Notes: generated from the letters alone by a model not told the origin. 6,938 nucleotides of DNA from JANNFX01 sp031380225 (GCA_031380225.1 JANNFX010000254.1:1-6938), one strand, 5' to 3'; shown: positions 1-6,561, counted from the first letter of the stretch. Program-made: numbers and translations.

Positions 1-1751
1 CCGTCGCACTGCTGGCAGAAGACGCCCAGAAAAAAGGCCTTGAGCTCAATCTCTTTATCCACGACGATGCGGTTGGTACCGTGAAGGGCGACAGTGTGCG
101 TCTGCGCCAAGTCATGCTGAACCTGATCGGCAACGCCGTCAAATTTACCAGCAAGGGCGAAGTCTCGGTCCGGATCACGCCCGTTGGCGATCCGTTGCCC
201 GCAGATCGCTACAAGTTTGAAGTCAGCGATACAGGAATTGGCATCGACGCTCAGTCGCTTGATCTGTTGTTCCAGCCCTTTACGCAGGCCGATTCATCGA
301 TCAGCCGCAAGTACGGCGGTACCGGACTTGGGCTCTCGATTTCCCGCCATCTCGTGACCCTGATGGGCGGTGAGCTCAACATGACCAGCGCACCCGGCAA
401 GGGAACCTGCATTTCATTCGAGTTGCCGATGACGGTCGCAGCCGATTTGACGACGCGCACAAAATCTGAGGCAGGCGTGCTCGCTGGTCAACGCATACTC
501 GTTCTCGATGACCGCTCAACAAACCGCGAAATCATCTGTTCCTACCTCGCAGCGTGCGGAGTGCAGGCGGAGCCGGCCGAATGTGGCGCCCAAGCGCTTG
601 AAATGCTTGAAATGGCATTCAAGTCTGGCAGGCCCTTTGCGCAGGCAATTGTTGATCAAATCATGCCGGAAATGGACGGGCTTGAGCTCTGCCGCAAGGT
701 GAAATCCAACCCAGATTTGAAATCAACGCAGCTGGTGCTGTTATCGTCGCTATCCTGGTCACAAGACTTGAGCGTTGCTCGTGAGGCAGGCGTCGAACGG
801 TTGCTCCATAAGCCGATCCGGCGCGCCGAGTTGGTTAGCATCGTCACCGAACTGATCACACGAAAAAGTAATTCAAGCACTTTATCGGATTTAGCCAAGC
901 CAACTTTGAGCCGCGATACAGTCGTGCTCAATTTGAAAGTCTTGGTCGCTGAAGATAATCCCGTCAATCAGGTTATCGCCACCGAGTATCTGTCTAACTT
1001 TTTCTGCGCTGCAACTGTAGTTGAAAACGGCCTCCAAGCCGTAGCCGCCCACGAGCGCGAGAAGTTCGACTGTATTCTTATGGACTGTCAGATGCCGGAA
1101 ATGGACGGCTTGCAGGCCACACGGTCTATCCGCGAGCGCGAGCGCGAATTGAATGTAGCTCCCATTACAATAATCGCCTTAACCGCGAATGCATTCGAAG
1201 AAGATCGTCAGCGTTGCCTTGAGGCCGGCATGACCGGCTATGTCCGCAAGCCGTTCTCGGAAGACGATTTGTCGGCCGCCCTTTTAGAGTGGTGCCCTGA
1301 AGCAAAAACAGCGCACGCGGCCAACGTCAGTGTCTTGCCGTCAGCCCGTGTAGCAAGCTCGGCTCAGCCAATCTCCTCAGAGCCCGCCACAGCAAAGGAT
1401 TGCGCCAAAATTGATGGCACTATGCTATCCACCCGTCCCCAGCTCTATGCCAAGTTGGTAACGGTATTTCTGGATCATGCGCTAAAACTCAAGGCCTTGA
1501 TGGCGACGGCGCTTAGGATCAAAGACCTCGATGGCCTGAAGTCGGCAGCGCACAGTTTGAAATCCAGCAGTGCGAACATTGGTGCTGTCAATCTATCGGA
1601 GCTCTGCCGCGACCTTGAAATGGCAGCGCGCGACGGCAACTTTGCCTTCTGCGCACCCATCGCCGAGGACGTCAGCCGTGGACTTGACGTGCTGTGCGCA
1701 AAGTTGAATTCGATGCAAGATGCGGCGCCGGTGAAAGCTGAAAGCGCTTAA
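1..1751 (+). CDS. Hybrid sensor histidine kinase, C-terminal part (HATPase-REC-REC-HPt), 5' end off the window
   Basis: The reading frame is open from base 3 to the TAA at 1749-1751 (582 residues visible). The GTG at 81 is internal, not the start. In order: a HATPase domain with N-box NLIGNAVKFT (about 120-149), G1 motif DTGIGI (228-245) and F/G2 region ending GGTGLGLS (about 315-338); a first receiver (about 486-866) with acidic pair LDD, phosphoacceptor Asp at 654-656 and Lys in HKPI; a second receiver (about 936-1295) with AEDN, phosphoacceptor Asp at 1083-1085 and RKPF; and an HPt domain with AHSLKSSSANIGA, whose phosphoryl His codon is 1551-1553. All key residues seen are intact. By family knowledge, phosphate passes His to Asp to HPt His and then to a separate response regulator, as in BarA/ArcB-type phosphorelays. 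The DHp and sensor domains are outside the window, so the stimulus is unknown. No partner regulator is visible. The gene runs against its neighbours. Confidence 0.95.
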   Translation, partial: VALLAEDAQKKGLELNLFIHDDAVGTVKGDSVRLRQVMLNLIGNAVKFTSKGEVSVRITPVGDPLPADRYKFEVSDTGIGIDAQSLDLLFQPFTQADSSISRKYGGTGLGLSISRHLVTLMGGELNMTSAPGKGTCISFELPMTVAADLTTRTKSEAGVLAGQRILVLDDRSTNREIICSYLAACGVQAEPAECGAQALEMLEMAFKSGRPFAQAIVDQIMPEMDGLELCRKVKSNPDLKSTQLVLLSSLSWSQDLSVAREAGVERLLHKPIRRAELVSIVTELITRKSNSSTLSDLAKPTLSRDTVVLNLKVLVAEDNPVNQVIATEYLSNFFCAATVVENGLQAVAAHEREKFDCILMDCQMPEMDGLQATRSIRERERELNVAPITIIALTANAFEEDRQRCLEAGMTGYVRKPFSEDDLSAALLEWCPEAKTAHAANVSVLPSARVASSAQPISSEPATAKDCAKIDGTMLSTRPQLYAKLVTVFLDHALKLKALMATALRIKDLDGLKSAAHSLKSSSANIGAVNLSELCRDLEMAARDGNFAFCAPIAEDVSRGLDVLCAKLNSMQDAAPVKAESA

Positions 1752-1758
1752 CTGACAG

Positions 1759-1793
1759 GGATGTGGGTTGACCATACAGTTCGACCCACATCC
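1759..1793. terminator. Hairpin between convergent genes, probable bidirectional terminator
   Basis: The arms GGATGTGGGT (1759-1768) and ACCCACATCC (1784-1793) are perfect 10-bp complements. The stem extends inward by a T-G wobble, a G-C and an A-T pair, giving 13 pairs and a 9-nt loop (1772-1780). It lies in the 70-nt gap between the kinase stop (1751) and the Gre-family stop (1822), where a shared terminator is expected. Neither side has a run of T after the stem, so it is not a canonical intrinsic terminator. It could be U-tract-less, or act to block 3' exonucleases. Confidence 0.6.
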
Positions 1794-1821
1794 AATACGT
1801 TCGCACTTGCGATCGATAGCT

Positions 1822-2292
1822 TCAGCACTTGATTTCAATAATCTCGGCCTGCCCTGCCCCAACTTGCACTTCGTCACCCACTCGTTTGCCGAGCAGTGCT
1901 TGCGCGAGGGCTGATACATAGGAAATCGTGCCCTTGGACGGATTGGCCTCGTCCTCGCCAACAATGCGCCACGTCTGACGGCGCTCTCCATCGCGGACGA
2001 TAGTGACCAAGGCGCCGAACACGACCTCTGTTGCCTTGGTGACCGGCGGCCTCACATCGGCAGAGCTACGGCGCGCCGTCCAATAGCGCAAGTCTCGTGC
2101 CGCGCGTTGCAAAGCGTTTCGATCTGCGATCGTCTGAGCGCTCGCGTAGTCCGCACTTAAGTGCTCAATTTCGGCTTCAATTTGCGCCAATCCTTCTGCG
2201 GTCACGAGATTGGGATGATCCGAAATCAAGCGGTCAGGCAGAGCTTCGACGCCCTCGCCACCATCATCATCTCTGACAAATGCTCTACTCAT
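1822..2292 (-). CDS. GreA/GreB-family transcription factor, divergent, without the usual acidic tip pair
   Basis: The predicted protein has 156 residues and binds RNA polymerase by family inference. I chose the ATG at 2290-2292 because it gives the conserved opening MSRAFV and has GGGAG 11 nt upstream. A TTG start 30 nt further out would add only an unconserved MCPSLGACPA. Residues about 29-80 form a charged helical hairpin (TAEGLAQIEAEIEHL, then ALQRAARDLRYW). Residues about 88-155 are the C-terminal FKBP-like Gre domain, including RIVGEDEANPSKGTISYVS and a GKRVGDEV segment. In classical GreA the coiled-coil tip carries an Asp-x-x-Glu pair (DLSENAEY region) needed for RNA cleavage. Here the tip reads about QTIADRNA and I see no such pair. 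It may therefore modulate polymerase without cleavage stimulation, as Rnk or Gfh1 do; this is inference. It is last in the leftward block, 89 nt after lolD. Confidence 0.88.
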   Translation of the reverse strand: MSRAFVRDDDGGEGVEALPDRLISDHPNLVTAEGLAQIEAEIEHLSADYASAQTIADRNALQRAARDLRYWTARRSSADVRPPVTKATEVVFGALVTIVRDGERRQTWRIVGEDEANPSKGTISYVSALAQALLGKRVGDEVQVGAGQAEIIEIKC

Positions 2293-2303
2293 TGCCGGGC
2301 ATG

Positions 2304-2308
2304 CTCCC
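2304..2308 (-). promoter_or_regulatory. Shine-Dalgarno for the Gre-family gene
   Basis: On the - strand this reads GGGAG, 11 nt before the ATG at 2290-2292. The spacing is rather long, but it favours this start over the upstream in-frame TTG. Confidence 0.5.
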
Positions 2309-2316
2309 AGTGACGG

Positions 2317-2339
2317 GCACAAGGTTAGCGCCCTTGTGC
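2317..2339 (-). promoter_or_regulatory. Small hairpin in the lolD-gre intergenic gap
   Basis: The arms GCACAAGG and CCTTGTGC are perfect 8-bp complements (2317-2324 and 2332-2339) around a 7-nt loop. On the - strand the stem ends 8 nt before the GGGAG ribosome site and 24 nt before the gre ATG. No T-run follows on either strand, so a simple intrinsic terminator is unlikely. It could be an attenuating or mRNA-stabilising element separating lolD from the last gene. The function is inferred from position only. Confidence 0.4.
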
Positions 2340-2381
2340 AAGCGGTGCCGTCCTACGTGCCGCCGCCTAAATCCAACACCA

Positions 2382-3116
2382 TCAATGTGCGTGGCGCGGA
2401 TCGATCTCAATCAGCAGCCCGTTGTCGAGCCGCAGCACGCGATCCATGCGCGAGGCAAGTTCTAGATTGTGGGTCGCTATCAAAGCCGCAACGCCCTCAC
2501 GTTTAAACAGTCCGATCAATTCTTGAAAAACGTGCTCAGATGTCTTTGGATCGAGATTGCCTGTGGGTTCGTCTGCAAGAATAAGCTTCGGCCGATTGGC
2601 CAAAGCCCGGCAGATGGCCGTGCGCTGCTGTTCGCCGCCCGACATTTGAGCCGGACGATGATCAAGGCGATGGGCTAGTCCGAGACCGCTTAAAAGCTCA
2701 CTCGAGCGTACAGCCGCGTCGCTCCGGGATTTTCCGGCGATCATCTGCGGCAGCATCACATTCTCAAGCGCCGAGAATTCCGGCAGCAACTGATGGAACT
2801 GATAGATAAAGCCAACTTCAGCACGGCGGATGCGAGTGCGGTCGTTGTCATCAAGCTTGGCGCCATCTCGGCCTGCAATCACGACGGAACCAGCATCCGG
2901 CTGTTCCAGCAGTCCCGCAATGTGCAACAGCGTTGACTTGCCAGCACCGGACGGGCCAACCAACGCCACCGCTTGGCCCGGATAGAATGCAGCCGATGCA
3001 CCTGTCAGCACGCGAATTTCGCGCTCGCCTTGTTTGAACGAGTGCTCCAACCCACTGAGTGTCATTACCGGCCCGGCGGCCGTGGTTCCGAAATCCATCA
3101 TCGCGCCCTCACTCAT
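2382..3116 (-). CDS. lolD: LolD, ATPase of the lipoprotein-releasing ABC transporter
   Basis: The predicted cytoplasmic protein has 244 residues. It powers extraction of outer-membrane lipoproteins from the inner membrane and their hand-over to periplasmic LolA. All ABC ATPase motifs are present: Walker A GPSGAGKST (residues 54-62), Q-loop Gln106 in YQFHQLLPEFSALENV, signature MSGGEQQR (158-165), Walker B LILADEP with Glu183, D-loop NLD and H-loop His216 in ATHN. The Q-loop surroundings and length match LolD rather than a generic MacB-type ATPase, and the adjacent permease supports this. The ATG at 3114-3116 overlaps the end of lolC by 8 nt (ATGAGTGA) and lacks a clear ribosome site, so translation is probably coupled to lolC. 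MetMet at residues 6-7 offers alternative starts that would not change the domain. Confidence 0.93.
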   Translation of the reverse strand: MSEGAMMDFGTTAAGPVMTLSGLEHSFKQGEREIRVLTGASAAFYPGQAVALVGPSGAGKSTLLHIAGLLEQPDAGSVVIAGRDGAKLDDNDRTRIRRAEVGFIYQFHQLLPEFSALENVMLPQMIAGKSRSDAAVRSSELLSGLGLAHRLDHRPAQMSGGEQQRTAICRALANRPKLILADEPTGNLDPKTSEHVFQELIGLFKREGVAALIATHNLELASRMDRVLRLDNGLLIEIDPRHAH

Positions 3117-4386
3117 AGCGAAGCGCTTCGACAGGATCGAGCTTTGAAGCCCGCCATGATGGATAAAGCGTTGCCAGCACCGACAACGCCAACGCCATCA
3201 ATACGATCATTGCCGTTTCTCGCGGGTTGACCTCAGCCGGTAACTTGTTCAGATAATAGACTTCCGGATTAAACAGTCCCGCCCCGGTGATGTAAGCCAC
3301 GAACTGGCGGATTTCATCGATGTAGCGGCAGAACACCAGACCTAGCCCCAAGCCGGCCAGCGTGCCCACAATACCGATCGACGCGCCGGTTATCAGAAAC
3401 ACACGCATCACAGCGCCTTTGCTGGCACCCATGGTCCGCAATACCGCAATATCGCGGCCTTTGTCTTTCACCAGCATCATCATGCCGGAAATGATGTTCA
3501 ACGCCGCCACGAGGATGATGAGCGACAGGATGATGAACATCACGTTGCGTTCGACTTCAAGCACACTGAAAAACGTTTCGTTGCGTTGTTTCCAGTCGCT
3601 GAGTGATATGGTCGGCCCACCTGCTGCTTGCAGGGTTTTCTTGAATTCTCCGACATTTTCGGGGTCGTCGATCACCAATTCAAGGACATCAACTTCGCCG
3701 CGCTTGCCAAAATACTTCTGTGCTTCCTCAAGTGGCATGAAAATGATCGACTTGTCGTATTCCGACATACCGAGTTCAAAGATCGTTGTGACTTCATAAG
3801 GCTTCGACCGAGGTGCAGTGCCGAACGGTGTCGACGCGCCACGCGCCGAAAGGATCGTTATAGTGTCGCCGAGCCTTAAATTCATGGCATTGGCGAGCCG
3901 CGACCCAATCGCGACACCTGTCTGCTTGTCAAAGCCTTCGAACGTGCCCTGCTGGGCTTGCCCATACACCAAGGGCAGTGCCTTCAAACTCTCTTCCGTC
4001 ATACCGCGCACAAGACCGCCCAAGGCATTGTACGTTGACGACACCATGACTTGGCCTTCAATGAGCGGGATAGCGCTCCTGACGCCCTTCACGGCGCCAA
4101 GTGTCTTAGCCATAGCATCATAGTCTTCAAACGGCGCGCCGACTTTGTAGACGACAACGTGGCCGTTAAGGCCGAGAATTTTCGAGAACAAGTCTTTGCG
4201 AAAACCATTCATCACCGCCATGACGATGATCAGCGTCGCCACGCCAAGCATGATGCCAAGGAAAGAAAAACCGGCGATGACGGAGATGAAGCCTTCTTTG
4301 CGCCGCGCCCGCAAATAGCGCGACGCCAGCAGCCATTCGAAGGGCGAAAACGGTTTGGTGTCTATGGTGTCGTTGGCGGTTGTCAT
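3109..4386 (-). CDS. lolC: LolC/LolE-family (LolF-like) permease of the lipoprotein-releasing ABC transporter
   Basis: The predicted inner-membrane protein has 425 residues. It has the LolC/E layout: a cytoplasmic N-terminus with the typical FEWLLASRYLRARR segment, TM1 at about residues 34-59, a large periplasmic MacB-like core (about 65-275), then three membrane segments (about 281-305, 329-352, 391-408) of the FtsX domain. The conserved cytoplasmic loop KDKGRDIAVLRTMGAS (about 307-322) is where LolD is expected to couple. The C-terminus WRASKLDPVEALRYE is typical of the family. Only one permease gene is present, so by analogy with LolF systems it may form a homodimer with two LolD; this is inference. 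An in-frame TGA four codons upstream limits the start to the ATG at 4384-4386. It lies 48 nt after proS and overlaps lolD by 8 nt. Confidence 0.92.
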   Translation of the reverse strand: MTTANDTIDTKPFSPFEWLLASRYLRARRKEGFISVIAGFSFLGIMLGVATLIIVMAVMNGFRKDLFSKILGLNGHVVVYKVGAPFEDYDAMAKTLGAVKGVRSAIPLIEGQVMVSSTYNALGGLVRGMTEESLKALPLVYGQAQQGTFEGFDKQTGVAIGSRLANAMNLRLGDTITILSARGASTPFGTAPRSKPYEVTTIFELGMSEYDKSIIFMPLEEAQKYFGKRGEVDVLELVIDDPENVGEFKKTLQAAGGPTISLSDWKQRNETFFSVLEVERNVMFIILSLIILVAALNIISGMMMLVKDKGRDIAVLRTMGASKGAVMRVFLITGASIGIVGTLAGLGLGLVFCRYIDEIRQFVAYITGAGLFNPEVYYLNKLPAEVNPRETAMIVLMALALSVLATLYPSWRASKLDPVEALRYE

Positions 4387-4434
4387 CGGCGCTCGTCAGT
4401 CTCCTCGACTCATCAACAGACACCAACGCCAGCT

Positions 4435-5781
4435 TTAAGCCAGCACTCGCTCGGCCCGGACCCCGCCGACAACTTTCATTAAGCCAGCGTCCGTCGACAG
4501 CGTAACCCGCTCGCCAGTTTTGCGGACTTTCACCTCAACCTCGCCAGCCTTTACACCCTTCGGCCCAACGATGAGCTGATAGGGCAGTCCGATCAGATCT
4601 GCGGTTGCAAACTTGCCACCTGCTCGTTCGTCCGTGTCGTCATACAGCACGTCGATACCCGCCGCTTTGAGCTTGTCGTATAGACCTGCACAGGCCGCAT
4701 CCGTGTCTTTGTCGCCTGCTTTGAGATTGATCAAACCGGCTTCGAAAGGTGCCACCGGCACTGGCCAGATGCATCCGGCTGCGTCGTGACTGGCTTCGAT
4801 GATGGCACCAACAAGACGCGAGACGCCGACGCCATAAGACCCCATGTGGACCGTCACCATTTGCCCGTCCGGCCCCTGCACCTTGGCACCCATCGGCTCC
4901 GAGTACTTGGTTCCGAAGTAGAAAATATGACCAACTTCGATGCCGCGCGCGGTGACACGCTTATCGGCAGGAACTTCCTTTTCGAAGCGTGCCACATCGT
5001 GTTTTTCATCCGTCGCAGCGTATTTGGTGGTCCATTGCGTCATAATCGGCGTTAGATCGCCGTCAAAATTGATATCAGCCGGCGGAATTGCACCTTCAAT
5101 GAGGTCCTTATGGCAATAGACTTGGCTTTCGCCAGTTTCGGCCAGGATGATGAATTCGTGGCTGAGGTCGCCGCCAATTGGACCTGTGTCGGCCGCCATT
5201 GGGATCGAGCGCAGCCCCATGCGGGCATAGGTGCGCAAGTACGCCGTGAACATGCGCCGGTATGCAGCGCGCGCGGCATCGGCATTGAGGTCGAACGAAT
5301 AGGCATCCTTCATCAGGAATTCGCGGCCGCGCATCACGCCGAAACGCGGACGGATTTCATCGCGGAATTTCCACTGAATGTTGTAGAGGTTCTTTGGTAA
5401 ATCCTTGTAGCTCTTGACAGTGTCGCGGAAAATCGCGGTGATCACTTCTTCTGCCGTCGGCCCGAACAGCATGTCGCGTTCGTGCCTGTCGGTGATGCGC
5501 AGCATTTCTTTGCCGTAGGCTTCGTAGCGCTTCGATTCCCGCCACAGCTCGGCCGATTGAATGGTCGGCATCAAAACTTCAACGGCGCCTGCGCGGTTTT
5601 GTTCGTCGCGCACAATGGCTTCGATTTTCTTTAAAACGCGGAGCCCGAGCGGCAGCCACGAGTAAATCCCCGACGAGGACTGTTTGATCATGCCGGCCCG
5701 CAGCATCAACTGATGCGAGATGATTTCCGCCTCTTTCGGGGTGTCGCGCAGAACCGGCAAAAAATAGCGGGAGAGATACAT
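4435..5781 (-). CDS. proS: Prolyl-tRNA synthetase, short alphaproteobacterial type without the full editing insertion
   Basis: The predicted protein has 448 residues and charges tRNA-Pro with proline in the cytoplasm. I took the ATG at 5779-5781 because it gives the conserved opening MYLSRYFLPVLRDTPKEAE and has GAGG 5 nt upstream. The frame could extend 36 residues further, but that stretch is unlike the family and would run into the 3' end of the preceding gene. Class II motifs are clear: the substrate region FGPTAEE (106-112), motif 2 KFRDEIRPRFG (138-148) with REFLMKDAYSF, and motif 3 GSYGVGVSR (314-322). The anticodon-binding domain follows from about residue 345. Bacterial ProRS of the E. 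coli type (about 570 residues) has a roughly 180-residue editing domain between motifs 2 and 3. Here only a short remnant (about 220-280) is present, so Ala-tRNA-Pro would need a separate trans-editing protein, not seen in the window. Confidence 0.96.
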   Translation of the reverse strand: MYLSRYFLPVLRDTPKEAEIISHQLMLRAGMIKQSSSGIYSWLPLGLRVLKKIEAIVRDEQNRAGAVEVLMPTIQSAELWRESKRYEAYGKEMLRITDRHERDMLFGPTAEEVITAIFRDTVKSYKDLPKNLYNIQWKFRDEIRPRFGVMRGREFLMKDAYSFDLNADAARAAYRRMFTAYLRTYARMGLRSIPMAADTGPIGGDLSHEFIILAETGESQVYCHKDLIEGAIPPADINFDGDLTPIMTQWTTKYAATDEKHDVARFEKEVPADKRVTARGIEVGHIFYFGTKYSEPMGAKVQGPDGQMVTVHMGSYGVGVSRLVGAIIEASHDAAGCIWPVPVAPFEAGLINLKAGDKDTDAACAGLYDKLKAAGIDVLYDDTDERAGGKFATADLIGLPYQLIVGPKGVKAGEVEVKVRKTGERVTLSTDAGLMKVVGGVRAERVLA

Positions 5782-5786
5782 TAGGC

Positions 5787-5790
5787 CCTC
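5787..5790 (-). promoter_or_regulatory. Shine-Dalgarno deciding the proS start
   Basis: On the - strand this reads GAGG (within TTGAGGGCCTA), 5 nt before the ATG at 5779-5781. It supports the 448-residue form over a start 36 codons further upstream. Confidence 0.7.
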
Positions 5791-5828
5791 AAGATTGATG
5801 TTTGCAGCCGGTTGACGCGCGCCATTTC

Positions 5829-6110
5829 TTAGTATGGCGGTGCAGTAGTGCCAGGTATGAGCGGCGGCGCTTCGCTGGGATAAAACCATTCATTGCCAAG
5901 CGCAAACCAGACCAACCCGAACACAACGGCGGCAACGACAGTATTGATTGTGAAGATGCGAACCAGTTGCGGACGCTCAGGGGCGCTCGCTGGCGTGCCC
6001 GGCACCACCTCTCCGGCATCTTCCTGCGTGCGGACTCCAAATGGCAGCACGGCGAATAGCACGAGCCACCAAATCATGAAGTACAGTGCGAGTGCGAAGG
6101 CAATATTCAC
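5829..6110 (-). CDS. DUF1467-family small inner-membrane protein, function unknown
   Basis: The predicted protein has 93 residues and begins at a GTG (6108-6110). An AAGGA site lies 8 nt upstream, and the resulting opening MNIAFALALYFMIWWLVLFA fits the family. Two membrane segments are visible: residues about 3-24 and 51-71. Between them is a conserved short loop (PFGVRTQEDAGEVVPGTP, then ASAPERP). After the second segment comes a proline-rich tail (WFYPSEAPPLIPG to the end). There are no catalytic or metal-binding motifs and no cleavable signal peptide. The protein is recognised from the IWW..LF..LP.G.RTQ and GEVVPGTPASAP pattern of DUF1467, which in alphaproteobacteria is often found near the epimerase and proS genes. 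No biochemical role is known to me. It sits 46 nt after the epimerase and 47 nt before proS. Confidence 0.85.
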   Translation of the reverse strand: MNIAFALALYFMIWWLVLFAVLPFGVRTQEDAGEVVPGTPASAPERPQLVRIFTINTVVAAVVFGLVWFALGNEWFYPSEAPPLIPGTTAPPY

Positions 6111-6118
6111 AACAGGAG

Positions 6119-6123
6119 TCCTT
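6119..6123 (-). promoter_or_regulatory. Shine-Dalgarno supporting the GTG start of the DUF1467 gene
   Basis: On the - strand this reads AAGGA, preceded by further A residues, 8 nt before the GTG at 6108-6110. It is the best ribosome site seen in this short gap. Confidence 0.6.
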
Positions 6124-6156
6124 TTTAAAAGCCGGAGGTGTTTTCCGTCTTAAATC

Positions 6157-6561
6157 TCAAGCCTGTTCAAGTTCCGTCAACGTGCCGAGAAAGTCCTTGG
6201 GATGCAGGAACAGAACCGGCTTGCCATGCGCTCCAATTTTTGGATTTCCGTCACCAAGAACACGGGCGCCCTGTTCCTTCAGCTTGTCGCGGGCCGCGAT
6301 GATATCGTCGACCTCGTAGCAGATGTGATGAATGCCGCCCTCGGGGTTCTTTTCCAGAAACTTGGCAATCGGTGAATCGGCGCCAAGCGGTTCCAAAAAT
6401 TCGATCTTGGTATTCGGCAGTTCGACAAACACAACCGTGACGCCGTGATCAGGTTCAGCCTGCGGTTCAGTGATTTTTGCGCCAAGGGCATTACGATAGG
6501 TGGCGACGGCGGCGTTCAAGTCACGAACGGCGATGGCGACGTGGTTCAGGCGTCCGATCAT
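6157..6561 (-). CDS. mce: Methylmalonyl-CoA epimerase (VOC/glyoxalase fold)
   Basis: The predicted cytoplasmic protein has 134 residues, the usual length for this enzyme. It interconverts the (R) and (S) epimers of methylmalonyl-CoA, linking propionyl-CoA carboxylase to methylmalonyl-CoA mutase in propionate, odd-chain fatty acid and branched amino acid breakdown. Two VOC half-modules are visible: residues about 3-58, opening with LNHVAIAVRDL, and about 77-132, with GGIHHICYEVDDI. Likely metal ligands by family comparison are His7, His79 and Glu130 in the closing LTELEQA, plus a residue near Glu54/Glu57 in IEFLEPLG. The segment HPKDFLGTLTELEQ is characteristic of this enzyme rather than of glyoxalase I. 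The ATG at 6559-6561 has only a weak ribosome site (GGGA, 9-10 nt upstream). The gene lies 50 nt after the RNase J gene; carboxylase and mutase genes are not in the window. Confidence 0.92.
   Translation of the reverse strand: MIGRLNHVAIAVRDLNAAVATYRNALGAKITEPQAEPDHGVTVVFVELPNTKIEFLEPLGADSPIAKFLEKNPEGGIHHICYEVDDIIAARDKLKEQGARVLGDGNPKIGAHGKPVLFLHPKDFLGTLTELEQA

Noticed and set aside
663..1108. Identical 17-nt stretches encoding MPEMDG in both receiver domains (663-679 and 1092-1108)
   Set aside because: Both copies fall on the conserved MPxMDG motif after the phosphoacceptor Asp. Flanking bases differ, so shared protein constraint explains the match better than a DNA repeat.
2293..2322. TTG start adding 10 residues to the Gre-family protein
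   Set aside because: The family typically begins MSRAFV, and the ATG at 2290-2292 has a ribosome site. The extension would cut into the intergenic hairpin.
2350..2376. Possible promoter for the Gre-family gene (TTGGAT and TAGGAC on the - strand)
   Set aside because: The spacer is only 15 nt and both boxes match the consensus poorly, so it is not supportable from sequence alone.
3362..3799. Long + strand open frame opposite lolC (145 codons)
   Set aside because: It is antisense to a clearly recognised gene. Its composition is a low-complexity reflection of the lolC codons, with no recognisable domain.
4051..4482. Long + strand open frame crossing the start of lolC and the end of proS (143 codons)
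   Set aside because: The translation is rich in His, Arg and Asp with no family resemblance. It overlaps two certain genes on the other strand.
5110..5400. + strand open frame opposite proS (96 codons)
   Set aside because: It is a shadow frame within the highly conserved ProRS catalytic domain, with no recognisable family.
5782..5889. 36-codon N-terminal extension of proS
   Set aside because: It is unlike ProRS N-termini and overlaps the end of the preceding DUF1467 gene. A good ribosome site supports the downstream ATG.
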